Counted from the first letter of the stretch, positions 22,526 to 30,527 are shown. The stretch: 42,237 nucleotides of DNA from Candidatus Aenigmatarchaeota archaeon (GCA_016195275.1 JACPZZ010000011.1:1-42237), one strand, 5' to 3'. Made by a program: numbers and translations. Notes: a model not told the origin generated them from the sequence alone.

Positions 22526-22573
22526 GCGAAAATCCGTTGATTTTCGCGTGTAGGAAACTAAAAGTTTCCTACA
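22526..22573 (-). repeat. Tandem hairpins between rpl13 and rps9
   Basis: gcgaaaatc-cgtt-gattttcgc (9-bp stem) and tgtaggaaact-aaa-agtttcctaca (11-bp stem) are adjacent. The second covers the rpl13 stop codon. The spacing, loop sizes and the gaaaatc/gattttc core match the pair at 15256-15305. In RNA they would sit exactly in the intercistronic gap and could act in processing, mRNA ends or translation control. Confidence 0.7.
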
Positions 22574-22986
22574 ACGGGTTTTCTTCCCAGCTTTTTCGAA
22601 AGGTCATGCAGCGTGATGTGCTCGCTGGTCAGGCTGGATACGGTCTTCGTGTTCATTTCATCAACCTTTCCTCCAAACTCTTTAGGCGTTCCCACGAAAA
22701 CCTTGAGCCTTCGCAGGGCTTCGCGGCCGGAAGATTTTTTGTACGGTAACATCCCTCTAACCGTTCTTTTCATCATGCGGTCCGGCAGTCTGGAAACGAA
22801 AGGCCCCTTGTGTTTGTCGCCCCTGTCCAGGCGAACTTTATATAAACTGGTGATAGAAGCGAGGGATCCGGATATCACAGCCTTTTCAGCGTTGATTATG
22901 GAAACTTCCTCGCCGTTCAAAAGCATTTTAGCTACGGACGACGCCAACCGACCGCAAACCTTCCCCGTAGCATCTATGACCTTCAT
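22558..22986 (-). CDS. rpl13: 50S ribosomal protein uL13
   Basis: This 142-aa protein has the usual core MKVIDATGKVCGRLASSVAKMLLNGEEVSIINAEKAVISGS, then KGPFVSRLPDRMMKRTVRGMLPYKKSSGREALRRLKVFVGTP. Length fits archaeal uL13. A TATA-like site (minus strand taatttaaac, 23061-23070) lies about 80 nt upstream, giving an approximately 50-nt leader with a ccacc/ggtgg hairpin. It could therefore start its own transcript as well as being read from rpl18e. Confidence 0.93.
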   Translation of the reverse strand: MKVIDATGKVCGRLASSVAKMLLNGEEVSIINAEKAVISGSLASITSLYKVRLDRGDKHKGPFVSRLPDRMMKRTVRGMLPYKKSSGREALRRLKVFVGTPKEFGGKVDEMNTKTVSSLTSEHITLHDLSKKLGRKPVVGNF

Positions 22987-23269
22987 AAATATTGCCTCAA
23001 GGATACCACCAAATTTGTCCGGTGGAGGAATTGGGCGTATCGGAACGCTACAACCGGAATGTTTAAATTATCTAACATACCATTACCTTTTACTGTTCGG
23101 AGCGGATTAATCCAGTTTTCCGAACTATTCGGATGTCGGTCAACGCATCTTTGCGTTTCTGTGATGGCTTTGGCTAAAGGCGCTGTGCGCCGTTCCCTTT
23201 GCCTGATGAAATTTAAATTGTGCATCTTAAGACCACAAGCCGTTGGATTTATCCGATGGTAGTTGACGT
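22987..23269 (-). ncRNA. Structured spacer, candidate RNA gene between rpl18e and rpl13
   Basis: This 283-nt gap lies inside a ribosomal protein cluster. It contains several perfect hairpins within about 100 nt: ggcgc-tgt-gcgcc (23179-23191), aacgca-tctt-tgcgtt (23142-23157), ccgaa-cta-ttcgg (23120-23132) and the outer pair gttcgg/ccgaac (23095-23125) around palindrome ggattaatcc. A minus-strand TATA (aatttaaat, near 23211-23218) would start an RNA just before the first hairpin. The 104-aa ORF across it has no protein-like features. The class of RNA is unknown. Confidence 0.4.
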
Positions 23270-23602
23270 TTACACCATAATTTTTACATTGGAGCACTTT
23301 GGATTCTGTTTGGCCAGCTCCCCGATACTCATGGCCTTGCCGCCCGCCTTTGTAATTTTTTCCCTGGCTGTTTTGGAGAAACGGAAAGCTGCGACGTCGA
23401 CCTTCTTTGTAAGGCTGCCTGTTCCCAGAACCTTGCCCGGTACCAGAACCGTGCCAGACTGGTGGCGATTAATATCGGACAGGTTGACCTCCCTGTTCCT
23501 TCTTGCAGGGCCTGCCAGCTCCTCAACAACGCGGCCCCAAACCGGCTCTTTCATTTTTTCCAGTTCACGGACAAGCTTTACACCGGTTATGTTGCTCTTC
23601 AT
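23270..23602 (-). CDS. rpl18e: 50S ribosomal protein eL18
   Basis: This 110-aa protein reads TGVKLVRELEKMKEPVWGRVVEELAGPARRNREVNLSDINRHQSGTVLVPGKVLGTGSLTKKVDVAAFRFSKTAREKI, which is standard archaeal eL18. The VLVPGKVLG...G motif is complete. A TATA (cttatattaa in plus orientation, 23631-23640) is centred 33 nt before the ATG. It is the first gene of the minus-strand rpl18e-rpl13-rps9 cluster and divergent from the sepF-like gene, here with two separate TATA boxes. Confidence 0.93.
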   Translation of the reverse strand: MKSNITGVKLVRELEKMKEPVWGRVVEELAGPARRNREVNLSDINRHQSGTVLVPGKVLGTGSLTKKVDVAAFRFSKTAREKITKAGGKAMSIGELAKQNPKCSNVKIMV

Positions 23603-23693
23603 AAGATCAGATTATAATATGACCGCAACGCTTATATTAATAGGCTCGCGATTTTCTGCGGCGTTCCGGTGAAATATAAAGGAATGTTCAGTA

Positions 23694-23704
23694 ATTATAA
23701 ATAG
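23694..23704 (+). promoter_or_regulatory. TATA box of the sepF-like/minD operon
   Basis: attataaatag is centred 27 nt before the ATG at 23725, the usual leaderless spacing in this genome. Confidence 0.6.
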
Positions 23705-23724
23705 AAGTCCTAAGGGCTGTTGAG

Positions 23725-24597
23725 ATGGCTGACAAACTTGTTACTGGCGGGGAAAAGAGGCTTTTCATCAGATATGTAGCGCCCAAGATATCCAGCGACA
23801 TGGATTCTGTTTACAACGCTGTCCGCGAACAGAACCAGATCGTCCTGATAAACACAAAAAGGCTCCGTAAGATCGATGCGGCAATGCTGAAGAGACTTCT
23901 TTTTAAGCTGCAAAGGGTTACGGAGACTAGCGGCCGCCTGGTGTTTACCATAGAGCCCGACCTTTACATAACAATACCAAAGACGGCAAGAACTCCGAAC
24001 AGGGACATGACCGAAGAAGAAAAAAGGATGCTGGACGAGTTTGAAAAGATCGAAATGGAAGAGGAGATGGAAGATGTCAAGAAAAAGCAGGGCAGTTACA
24101 AGAAAAGGCTGGAAGAGTTTGTCAAGAAAAAAGGTTCGATTGAAAAGGAGCCTTTGAATTTTGAAATCAAAAAAGACGGGATGAAGATCAAGGAAGCGAT
24201 AATTTCGATAAAAAGCCCGTTCAGCTCACGCGATGCCGGGGACAGGATGGCAGAATTGATGGAACTTAAAAGCCTTGTGTCAGGGCATATCCCATCTAAT
24301 GTCAGATCCGGCATAATCCAGAAAATAGAAACAGTAAAACAGGAGGAACGCACCATCAGGGAGGACCTGATGAAAAAGAGAAGGAAAGTTTTAAGAAAAC
24401 TGGAAGCTGTCAACGACCTCGTGGAAAGCAGCCAGATATCAAAGGAGCTGTTTTCGCGCATCAAAAAGGAGCTTACGGAAGAGCTTACCAGCCTGAATGA
24501 TATTGTTGTCGGCGTAGGCAGCCGGGGCGTTAAGGCTGTCGGTAAAAAATCGCAAGCTTCTGCAAAATACGCCCAAAAAAAGAAGGCTAAAAAATGA
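23725..24597 (+). CDS. SepF-like protein with coiled-coil extension
   Basis: Residues about 10-92 (KRLFIRYVAPKISSDMDSVYNAVREQNQIVLINTKRL..IDAAMLKRLLFKLQRVTETSGRLVFTIEPDLYITIPKT) fit the SepF fold, which in archaea links FtsZ to the membrane in cell division. The protein is 290 aa, about twice the normal length. The extension has two charged coiled-coil stretches (about 95-150 and 195-255) and a Lys-rich tail. The usual N-terminal amphipathic helix for membrane binding is not obvious. It overlaps the MinD-like gene by 4 bp (ATGA), so the two proteins are made together and may form a complex. The SepF call is from pattern, not from a search. Confidence 0.55.
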   Translation: MADKLVTGGEKRLFIRYVAPKISSDMDSVYNAVREQNQIVLINTKRLRKIDAAMLKRLLFKLQRVTETSGRLVFTIEPDLYITIPKTARTPNRDMTEEEKRMLDEFEKIEMEEEMEDVKKKQGSYKKRLEEFVKKKGSIEKEPLNFEIKKDGMKIKEAIISIKSPFSSRDAGDRMAELMELKSLVSGHIPSNVRSGIIQKIETVKQEERTIREDLMKKRRKVLRKLEAVNDLVESSQISKELFSRIKKELTEELTSLNDIVVGVGSRGVKAVGKKSQASAKYAQKKKAKK

Positions 24598-25379
24598 CAA
24601 GGATAATCGGCGTTGTTTCCGGAAAGGGCGGTGTTGGCAAGACAACATCGGTGACAAATTTGGGCGTCGAGCTTGTAACAAAATTCAAGAAGGACGTCGT
24701 AATCATAGACTGCAACATAACCACATCGCACCTCAGCATGGTAATGGGCATGCATTTTTTACCCATCACGCTAAACCAGGTTTTGAAAGGCAACGTGCCA
24801 ATAGAGAATGCGGTTTACACGCACCAGACAGGGTTGAAAATAATCCCGGCATCGCTTGCTGTAAAGGACGTGGAGGGCATCGAAGCGGCGGAATTGAAAA
24901 AGGCTGTGAAACACCTCTTAGGAAAGGTGGATTTGATACTCCTGGATTCCGCCCCCTGCCTCGGCAAAGAGGCGAAGATGACCCTGGAGGTGAGCGAAGA
25001 ATTGTTATTTGTCACAACGCCTTACGTGCCGTCGGTGATGGACACGATAAGGACAAAAGAAATGGTTGAGAAATCGAAGGCCAAACTGGGCATCGTATTG
25101 AATATGATCGAGAACGTGCGGCATGAATTAACAGTGAAAGAAATTGAAAATCTTACTGAAATGCCTGTGCTTGCGGCCATTCCCTATGACAGGAACATTT
25201 TGAAAAGCCTGGCTGCGAAGCAGCCTGTGGTTATTTACAACCCTTATTGCAAGGCCTCTAAGCAGTTCACCAAATTGGGCAAGGAGATCACCGGCGAGGA
25301 TCCTGTAAACCTTAACAAGGAAGACGTGGTAGGGAAATTAAAAAGCATGATCAAAGGCGTGAGCATACCGAGATTCTAG
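24594..25379 (+). CDS. minD: MinD/ParA-type ATPase
   Basis: This 261-aa P-loop ATPase has the deviant Walker A GKGGVGKTT (about residues 10-18, signature Lys at 11), switch I region VIIDCNITTSHLSMVMGM, Walker B-like DLILLDSAP and the nucleotide-base loop GIVLNMIENVRHEL. The C-terminus VVGKLKSMIKGVSIPRF could form the amphipathic membrane-targeting helix of MinD. MinD-like proteins position cell-surface or division machinery by ATP-dependent membrane binding. Coupling to a SepF-like gene points to division-site work here (inference). Confidence 0.88.
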   Translation: MTRIIGVVSGKGGVGKTTSVTNLGVELVTKFKKDVVIIDCNITTSHLSMVMGMHFLPITLNQVLKGNVPIENAVYTHQTGLKIIPASLAVKDVEGIEAAELKKAVKHLLGKVDLILLDSAPCLGKEAKMTLEVSEELLFVTTPYVPSVMDTIRTKEMVEKSKAKLGIVLNMIENVRHELTVKEIENLTEMPVLAAIPYDRNILKSLAAKQPVVIYNPYCKASKQFTKLGKEITGEDPVNLNKEDVVGKLKSMIKGVSIPRF

Positions 25380-25422
25380 TGAGTTGTAAAGTAAACATCT
25401 GGAAATGTCGGCGCAATTTATT

Positions 25423-25908
25423 TTAGGGGGTCGGCGAGCGATAGACTGATTTGATAATCATAGGTTGAGCGATGGAAATAAATTTTCCAATTGAATCGTA
25501 GTTTTTAGAAATTTGCCCAGTTCCACCTCTTTTACGATGACCAATTCTTGAATCTAGAAGTAAGGCATCAACAGCATTACAAGCTTCATATTCTCTTGCG
25601 AGACCAACAGCTTCGTGTCCTGTAACATGAATAACTTTCACTATTACAAGTTCCGGCAACTCTCTTCTAATCCTTGTTATATCAGACGTTGAAACATCAC
25701 CCAATAATTGAATATGACTATTGCCGATATTTCTTGAATATCGAGTATTAGTTTCAGCATCATATTTGTCAGTAAGCAAAAATGTATCAGGGCGGTATGG
25801 TAATTTCTGAACAGCTTGAACTATTTCTCTTGCCCTTTCTTCGTATACAACATTTGGTGCTATATCTTGGTCAAAACCTACCGGTATCCCCAACGCATCC
25901 GGATACAA
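25423..25908 (-). CDS. TrpF-like protein (phosphoribosylanthranilate isomerase family), 5' end damaged or atypical
   Basis: The 161-aa ORF contains VIVKVIHVTGHEAVGLAREYEACNAVDALLLDSRIGHRKRGGTGQ, the TrpF-type barrel pattern with the GGTG phosphate loop. The typical N-terminal motif is encoded upstream in the same frame (ICGIRTLEEASKVAE, 25909-25953) but is directly preceded by TAG and has no ATG, GTG or TTG. Starting at the TTG at 25908 would delete the catalytic Cys of that motif. The C-terminus (SIAQPMIIKSVYRSPTP) also lacks the usual second phosphate-binding GGL. Probably a decaying or repurposed copy. It is AT-rich versus neighbours. Confidence 0.6.
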   Translation of the reverse strand: MYPDALGIPVGFDQDIAPNVVYEERAREIVQAVQKLPYRPDTFLLTDKYDAETNTRYSRNIGNSHIQLLGDVSTSDITRIRRELPELVIVKVIHVTGHEAVGLAREYEACNAVDALLLDSRIGHRKRGGTGQISKNYDSIGKFISIAQPMIIKSVYRSPTP

Positions 25909-25993
25909 TTCAGCAACTTTTGATGCTTCTTCTAAGGTTCTTATACCACAAATCTAGGAATGTTTATAACACAAAAACCCCATCCAGATTCCA

Positions 25994-26533
25994 ATGAGAA
26001 CTTTGCTGCCTTTGCTGGTTATCGTCGCGCTGGTCAGCGGCTGCACAACCCAGCAATACTACGATAATGCCATCCCTACGACCACAATTTCCGGAGGCGA
26101 AGCAGCATCACAGGCTAAAGGCGGCGGGACAACGACAACCTTATTACCGCTTTCAGGGCCGGAGGCAATAACAGGTTTCTCGGGGCCAAAATATCTGCGC
26201 TTCAGCAAAACAGCTTACGAACAGTCTCTTTCAGAAGGGAAGGTCATTCATCTTTACTTTTACGCGAATTGGTGCCCCATATGCGCGGAAGAACGACCTA
26301 AGATTTTTGCCGCCTATAACAAGTTAAACTACACCGACGTTGTCGGATACGAAGTACACTACAATGACAACGAAGTTACGAATGACGACCTTTATGCTGC
26401 AAGATTGTTCCAGATACCCTACCAGCACACTACCGTAATACTAAACAAAAAGGGCGCCGTTTCGTTCAAGTCGTTTGCGGCCATAGGAACGGAAAGGCTG
26501 ATAAGCGAAATTGAGAGGGCCAGGGGTGTGTAA
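25994..26533 (+). CDS. Thioredoxin-like lipoprotein
   Basis: This 179-aa protein has a signal peptide ending in a lipobox (VSGC, Cys17), a Thr/Gly-rich linker (about 28-55), then a thioredoxin fold: VIHLYFYANWCPICAEERPKIFAAY with active site W-C-P-I-C at about 93-97, and RLFQIPYQHTTVILNKKG with the expected cis-Pro region slightly changed (IPYQHTT). It would act outside the membrane in thiol-disulphide exchange. The start is ATG, with a TATA (gtttataac, 25961-25969) 29 nt upstream. It stands alone between trpF-like and dph2. Confidence 0.8.
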   Translation: MRTLLPLLVIVALVSGCTTQQYYDNAIPTTTISGGEAASQAKGGGTTTTLLPLSGPEAITGFSGPKYLRFSKTAYEQSLSEGKVIHLYFYANWCPICAEERPKIFAAYNKLNYTDVVGYEVHYNDNEVTNDDLYAARLFQIPYQHTTVILNKKGAVSFKSFAAIGTERLISEIERARGV

Positions 26534-26538
26534 ATGCA

Positions 26539-26550
26539 TTTTTAAATACC
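26539..26550 (+). promoter_or_regulatory. TATA box of dph2
   Basis: tttttaaatacc is centred 25 nt before GTG 26570 and 34 nt before ATG 26579. Confidence 0.55.
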
Positions 26551-26578
26551 AGTTGTCAATTCTCTCTGCGTGATCGGC

Positions 26579-27502
26579 ATGGAAAAAGTGATGATACAGG
26601 CGCCTGAAGGCTACAAAAAGAAATTAATGGAATTCGCGGACAAGGAAGCGGAAAAGTATAAAGAGGTTTTCATATCCGTTGAACCATGCTACGGCGCATG
26701 CGACCTTCGGGACAGGGATGCGAAGCAGCTGGGTTGCGACAAACTCGTTCACTACGGCCACAACGATTTCGGCGTGAAACCAAGCATACCTGTTGAATAT
26801 GTGATCCTGCCGACAACGATAGACCCGGCGCCTGTTTTGAAAGATAATTTAGGTGCATTAAAGGCTTACAAAAAAATCGGTATCGTGTCCACTGTTAATT
26901 TCCTGTCGCTGATACCAAAAGTTAAACAATTTTTATCAGAAAATGGCAAACAGGGAATCGCAGGAGAACCGGCCGGCGGCAAATGGGGCGCCAGCGCGGC
27001 CGGCCAGATACTTGGCTGCGATGTGACAGCGGCGCAGGTTATTGAAAACAAGGTCGACTGCTTTTTGTACATTGGAACTGGTAAGTTTCATCCCACGGGC
27101 ATGAAAACGAAAAAGCCGTTTTTCATATTAGATCTTGAAAAAAATTCGTTGGAACGCCATGATATTGACCACGATAAAATCGAGAGGCAAAGATACGCCC
27201 GCATTGCGATTGCGAAGATGTCAAACAAGTTTGGTTTGCTTCTATCGACGAAAGAAGGGCAGTTTTACCTTAGCGTCGCGCGTCGCGCGCGCGACATACT
27301 GCAGAAAAACGGCAAGAAGGCTTACATACTGGTTGCCGACGAGTTCACGCCGGAAAAATTGATGGGCGTAGACGTTGATTGTTACGTTAACTGCTCGTGC
27401 CCGAGAATGAGCGACGACACGCAACGGTTCGGGAAACCGGTAATAACCGCTGCGGACGTCGAGGCGCTGGCGTCGGAAATAACACAAAAACAAACTTATT
27501 AG
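26579..27502 (+). CDS. dph2: Diphthamide synthase subunit Dph2
   Basis: This ~307-aa iron-sulphur enzyme transfers the aminocarboxypropyl group of SAM to a His of EF-2. Three Cys clusters match the three-domain family: EPCYGACD (about C40), QILGCDVT (C150) and VNCSCPR (C277), in the numbering of the track. These bind the 4Fe-4S cluster. I prefer ATG 26579 (MEKVMIQAPEGYKKKL), though GTG 26570 is possible. Length is slightly short for archaeal Dph2 but all three domains are visible. Confidence 0.9.
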   Translation: MEKVMIQAPEGYKKKLMEFADKEAEKYKEVFISVEPCYGACDLRDRDAKQLGCDKLVHYGHNDFGVKPSIPVEYVILPTTIDPAPVLKDNLGALKAYKKIGIVSTVNFLSLIPKVKQFLSENGKQGIAGEPAGGKWGASAAGQILGCDVTAAQVIENKVDCFLYIGTGKFHPTGMKTKKPFFILDLEKNSLERHDIDHDKIERQRYARIAIAKMSNKFGLLLSTKEGQFYLSVARRARDILQKNGKKAYILVADEFTPEKLMGVDVDCYVNCSCPRMSDDTQRFGKPVITAADVEALASEITQKQTY

Positions 27503-27600
27503 TTGTTTTGCAAAATTATATGACATCAAAAGGTTTTTGGTATCACAAGATCTGAATTGTTTTGGGGTTTCAAAAGACCTTTTGTGAAAAGGGATTTTGT

Positions 27601-28323
27601 ATGAAGGCCGTAGAAGTAAACAATGTTTCTAAGAAATTCCGGGTATCAGGGAGGGAGTTTTATGCTTTGAAAGATGTTTCCCTTCACATCAGGGACGGGG
27701 AAATTTTTGGCTTGCTTGGCCCCAATGGTTCGGGAAAAACGACGCTGATAAATATCATCATCGGGCTGCTGATAGCGGACGAAGGAAACGTTAAAATATT
27801 CGGCAAGGATGTTGAAAAATTCCCGGAGATAACGGAGCGTTTGGGGTTAGTTTCAACAGACGCCCGCTTTCACTGGGCGCTGAGCGTTAACGACGTCTTC
27901 AGTTTTTTCGGCATGGTCTATGGTTTGGAAAGACGGGAGCGCGAGAAAAGAACGGCAGAGCTTGTTAATTTTTTCGGCCTGGAAAGCGTACTTAACCGGC
28001 GCGTTGATGGATTATCCACAGGCGAAAAAATGAGGCTGTCTTTTGCAAAGGCGCTGATGAATAACCCGAAAATACTCCTGCTGGACGAGCCTACGCTGGG
28101 TCTGGATCCCAGCATTTCCATAAAATTGCGCAAGGAGATAAAGCATATTAACAGGGAATTCGGCACGCCCATGCTTTTGACGAGCCATTACATGCGCGAG
28201 GTCGAGCAGTTGGCCGACAGAGTGGCGTTCATTTACAAAGGCAGAATAATGGATACCAGAAACGTGAAAGGCTTGGACCTGGAAAAATATTTTTTGAAAA
28301 TGGTGAAAACGAATGAAGATTAA
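27601..28323 (+). CDS. ABC-2 type exporter, ATP-binding protein
   Basis: This 240-aa ATPase has Walker A LGPNGSGKTTL (about 39-49), signature LSTGEKMRLSFAKAL, Walker B ILLLDEPTLGLDPS and switch His in LLTSHYMREVEQLADR. The natural start is ATG 27601 (MKAVEVNNVSKKF); the track's TTG start at 27562 adds a Cys-rich leader with no support. It overlaps the permease gene by 11 bp. It powers export of an unknown substrate. Confidence 0.9.
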   Translation: MKAVEVNNVSKKFRVSGREFYALKDVSLHIRDGEIFGLLGPNGSGKTTLINIIIGLLIADEGNVKIFGKDVEKFPEITERLGLVSTDARFHWALSVNDVFSFFGMVYGLERREREKRTAELVNFFGLESVLNRRVDGLSTGEKMRLSFAKALMNNPKILLLDEPTLGLDPSISIKLRKEIKHINREFGTPMLLTSHYMREVEQLADRVAFIYKGRIMDTRNVKGLDLEKYFLKMVKTNED

Positions 28324-29098
28324 CAGGGTCTTTGCGCTGATCTACTACGACATACTGGTTTTCTCAAGGGCCAAATGGCGCGTCATGGAGATGTTTTACT
28401 TTCCCATAACAACGGTGATAATGTGGGGGCTGTTTTCCGCTTACATGCGGTCGTTTGCCGTAGAGGCTGGCCTGATTGTTCTCGTGTTAAACATATTCTG
28501 GAACTTTGCCTCGGTCGCGCAAAGCAACACAAACATGCAGATCATGGACGACTCGTGGTCCGGAAGCATAAAACAGATGCTAACTTCCGGTATACGCGAA
28601 TCGGAATATATCTTCGCAAGGATAATTTCAACAACCGTCATTTCCGTCGCACTTCTCGGCATACTGCTTTTCATGTCGCTGCACATGTTTGATCTGCGCA
28701 TAATTTTCCAGACGCCGGGCGTTACTTCGGTTTTGTTTTTATCGACGCTTATAGCGTCGGTTGCAATGTCAATACTGATAGCCGCGTTCATAATAACAGC
28801 AGGCAAAGAATACGGATTTTTGTCATGGACTGTGCTGCAAATTTTTATACTTTTATCTGCGCCGTTTTACCCTGTTTCCGTGTTTCCGGAGTGGCTGCAG
28901 CCTTTCACAACGATAATGCCGTATACTGCGACTTTTGAAAATGCGAGGTCGTTGTCTGCGGGCGGGCTGATAAACAACAGCCTTCTGCTGCAGGGCCTTG
29001 CCGTCTCTTTGGTTTACCTTTTACTTTCGCTGCCAGTTTACTTCTACTCGTTCAGGCGCGCAAGAAAGACAGGGTATTTGGTTAAACTCGGATCTTAG
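28313..29098 (+). CDS. ABC-2 type exporter, permease
   Basis: This 261-aa membrane protein has six hydrophobic segments (about 26-46, 50-70, 102-128, 138-163, 170-190, 231-252), the ABC-2 pattern, with FPITTVIMWGLFSAYM at the start and SAPFYPVSVFPEWLQPFTTIMPYTATFENAR before the last helix, typical of multidrug or polysaccharide exporters of this class. It is translated together with the ATPase. The 3' end overlaps the convergent gene by 4 bp. Confidence 0.85.
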   Translation: MKINRVFALIYYDILVFSRAKWRVMEMFYFPITTVIMWGLFSAYMRSFAVEAGLIVLVLNIFWNFASVAQSNTNMQIMDDSWSGSIKQMLTSGIRESEYIFARIISTTVISVALLGILLFMSLHMFDLRIIFQTPGVTSVLFLSTLIASVAMSILIAAFIITAGKEYGFLSWTVLQIFILLSAPFYPVSVFPEWLQPFTTIMPYTATFENARSLSAGGLINNSLLLQGLAVSLVYLLLSLPVYFYSFRRARKTGYLVKLGS

Positions 29099-30189
29099 GG
29101 CGGTTCAGAGAACAATTCCTTTTGCATGCCGTTCCTGTTGTTGTCGTCGGGCGTTTTCCTGCTAGCCCTGAAAGCAAACATGAATCGCGGTCCAGTGAGG
29201 TCGAAATTCATTGGTTTCGAATGGTCTTCCAATACACCTATCCTTTCTGTATTATCCGTTTCCGCTATAACCACGCTTCCCTGTCTTGAAGCTCCAATTA
29301 TAGCAAATGTATCGTCCGGCACGCTGTCGCCGATTTCCAAAAAAACCATACCCTTGTTTTGCTGGCTGTTTGGCGGTCTTTTCAAACCCGCTACTGCAAG
29401 GGATATTATTCCATCCGATTCCTGAATGGTCTTTCTGTAGACCATTGCTATATGCCGTTCTCCCATTCCCGAAACTGTTACAGTTTCAGGCGAAATAATG
29501 CGTTCCATGAAGTAGTTGCCGTATTTTTTCATCCATAACTTGTCCTGAGCCTCCAGAAATTCAACTGCCTGCTTTATACCGTTCATGCCCTGGTATTTAT
29601 GATAAATTTCTCTTAGCTCGTATGTGGCTGTCCTGAAGCGTTCAACCGTCTCGCGCATGATTTCTTCGGTGGTTTGTACTTTTCGAACAGTTTCATTCAC
29701 TGTTGTTGGTTCGCCGGCCATCCAGTAAGGCCCGATATTCCTATCGTAATGCCTGATCCATCCCATCCGCTGCGCAAACCTTCGGAGCATGGGTGCTGCA
29801 TACGCCGGCCTGATATTGTTTGTGACGACATCTGTGAGCAGCACTTTACCCGTTGATGCCATCGCCTGCACGGCTGCCATTTCTATCTGTTCCCCGTCTT
29901 TTTGCGCAACGGATGCACCATTATGACTGGATATCAAAAGCTGTTCAGCAAAATTAAGAACTTTCTTATCCCGGATGCCCGCGGGCTCAAAATAAACGCC
30001 CCTTGAATCTGCGCCGCGCAGCAAACCCCACTCGGCGGCCATGGAATCCAGATACGTTATCACGTTCTTTTCCGGAAAACCCGCGCCGGCGGCAATGTCG
30101 CTGCAGTATGCTGCACCCTGTTCGTTAATCAGTTCTGACAATACAGTTTCCACTGCCCTGACAAAATAATGGCTTTGGCCCCGTGGCAT
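29095..30189 (-). CDS. Unknown protein with possible N-terminal HTH
   Basis: This 364-aa soluble protein has an N-terminal region (about 8-70; VETVLSELINEQGAAYCSDIAAGAGFPEKNVITYLDSMAAEWGLL) that looks like a winged helix. Another helical domain (about 95-160; VQAMASTGKVLLTDVVTNN..) may repeat it. The C-terminal ~170 residues are beta-rich (MERIISPETVTVSGMGERHIAMVYRK, GMVFLEIGDSVPDDTFAIIGASRQGSVVIAETD). I do not recognise the family. It is divergent from rpoL with a shared TATA. Confidence 0.55.
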   Translation of the reverse strand: MPRGQSHYFVRAVETVLSELINEQGAAYCSDIAAGAGFPEKNVITYLDSMAAEWGLLRGADSRGVYFEPAGIRDKKVLNFAEQLLISSHNGASVAQKDGEQIEMAAVQAMASTGKVLLTDVVTNNIRPAYAAPMLRRFAQRMGWIRHYDRNIGPYWMAGEPTTVNETVRKVQTTEEIMRETVERFRTATYELREIYHKYQGMNGIKQAVEFLEAQDKLWMKKYGNYFMERIISPETVTVSGMGERHIAMVYRKTIQESDGIISLAVAGLKRPPNSQQNKGMVFLEIGDSVPDDTFAIIGASRQGSVVIAETDNTERIGVLEDHSKPMNFDLTGPRFMFAFRASRKTPDDNNRNGMQKELFSEPP

Positions 30190-30218
30190 GATATCCTGTA
30201 TAACCTATTTCCATGAAA

Positions 30219-30229
30219 GCTTTATAAGC
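30219..30229. promoter_or_regulatory. Shared divergent TATA element, 364-aa gene / rpoL
   Basis: gctttataagc has a ttataa palindromic centre, about 34 nt from each start codon (30189 minus, 30258 plus). No better TATA is seen for rpoL. Confidence 0.5.
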
Positions 30230-30257
30230 GTGACAGTTAAAATTAGTCGTTGATGTC

Positions 30258-30527
30258 ATGAAGTTAAACGTTATCGAGAATTCTGACAAAAAGGTGAACA
30301 TAGAGCTTGCGGGCGAAAGCGAGACTCTTGCCAACCTTCTGCGCAAGAAAGCCTGGGAAGCGGGCGCGAAACAGGCCGCGTTCATGCGCGAACACCCCTA
30401 TCTGGCAATGCCGAAGATTATAGTTTACGGAAAAAATCCCTTAAAACTTCTTGACAACGCTGCACAAAAAATAATTGACCAAGCAAAGGAGTTCCAAACA
30501 GAATTCAGGCGCGCGCTTGGAAAGTGA
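30258..30527 (+). CDS. rpoL: RNA polymerase subunit L (Rpo11)
   Basis: This 89-aa protein is the small partner of Rpo3 in the polymerase assembly platform. MKLNVIENSDKKVNIELAGESETLANLLRKKAW gives the conserved first strands and LANLLR helix. REHPYLAMPKIIVYGKNPLKLLDNAAQKIIDQAKEFQTEF matches the Rpo11 HP...P...V...DP.K.L..A pattern. The start is ATG, preceded by a TATA shared with the divergent gene. It overlaps the next gene by 4 bp (GTGA). Confidence 0.88.
   Translation: MKLNVIENSDKKVNIELAGESETLANLLRKKAWEAGAKQAAFMREHPYLAMPKIIVYGKNPLKLLDNAAQKIIDQAKEFQTEFRRALGK

Noticed and set aside
23160-23220. C/D-box sRNA on the plus strand (gtgatgg ... tgatga)
   Set aside because: Box sequences are incomplete and wrongly spaced, with no matching D box.
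22983-23297. 104-aa minus-strand ORF between rpl18e and rpl13
   Set aside because: Composition is not protein-like, it crosses several perfect hairpins and overlaps both ribosomal genes. A structured RNA or leader explains the region better.
24096-24755. 219-aa minus-strand ORF opposite the sepF-like and minD genes
   Set aside because: It is the mirror of a Lys/Glu-rich coiled-coil gene (giving Ser/Phe/Leu-rich sequence) and spans two well-supported coupled genes.
27503-27600. Inverted pieces around caaaagg/ccttttg before the ABC genes as another copy of the tandem-hairpin element
   Set aside because: Stems are short, loops impossible or very long, and the gaaaatc core is absent.
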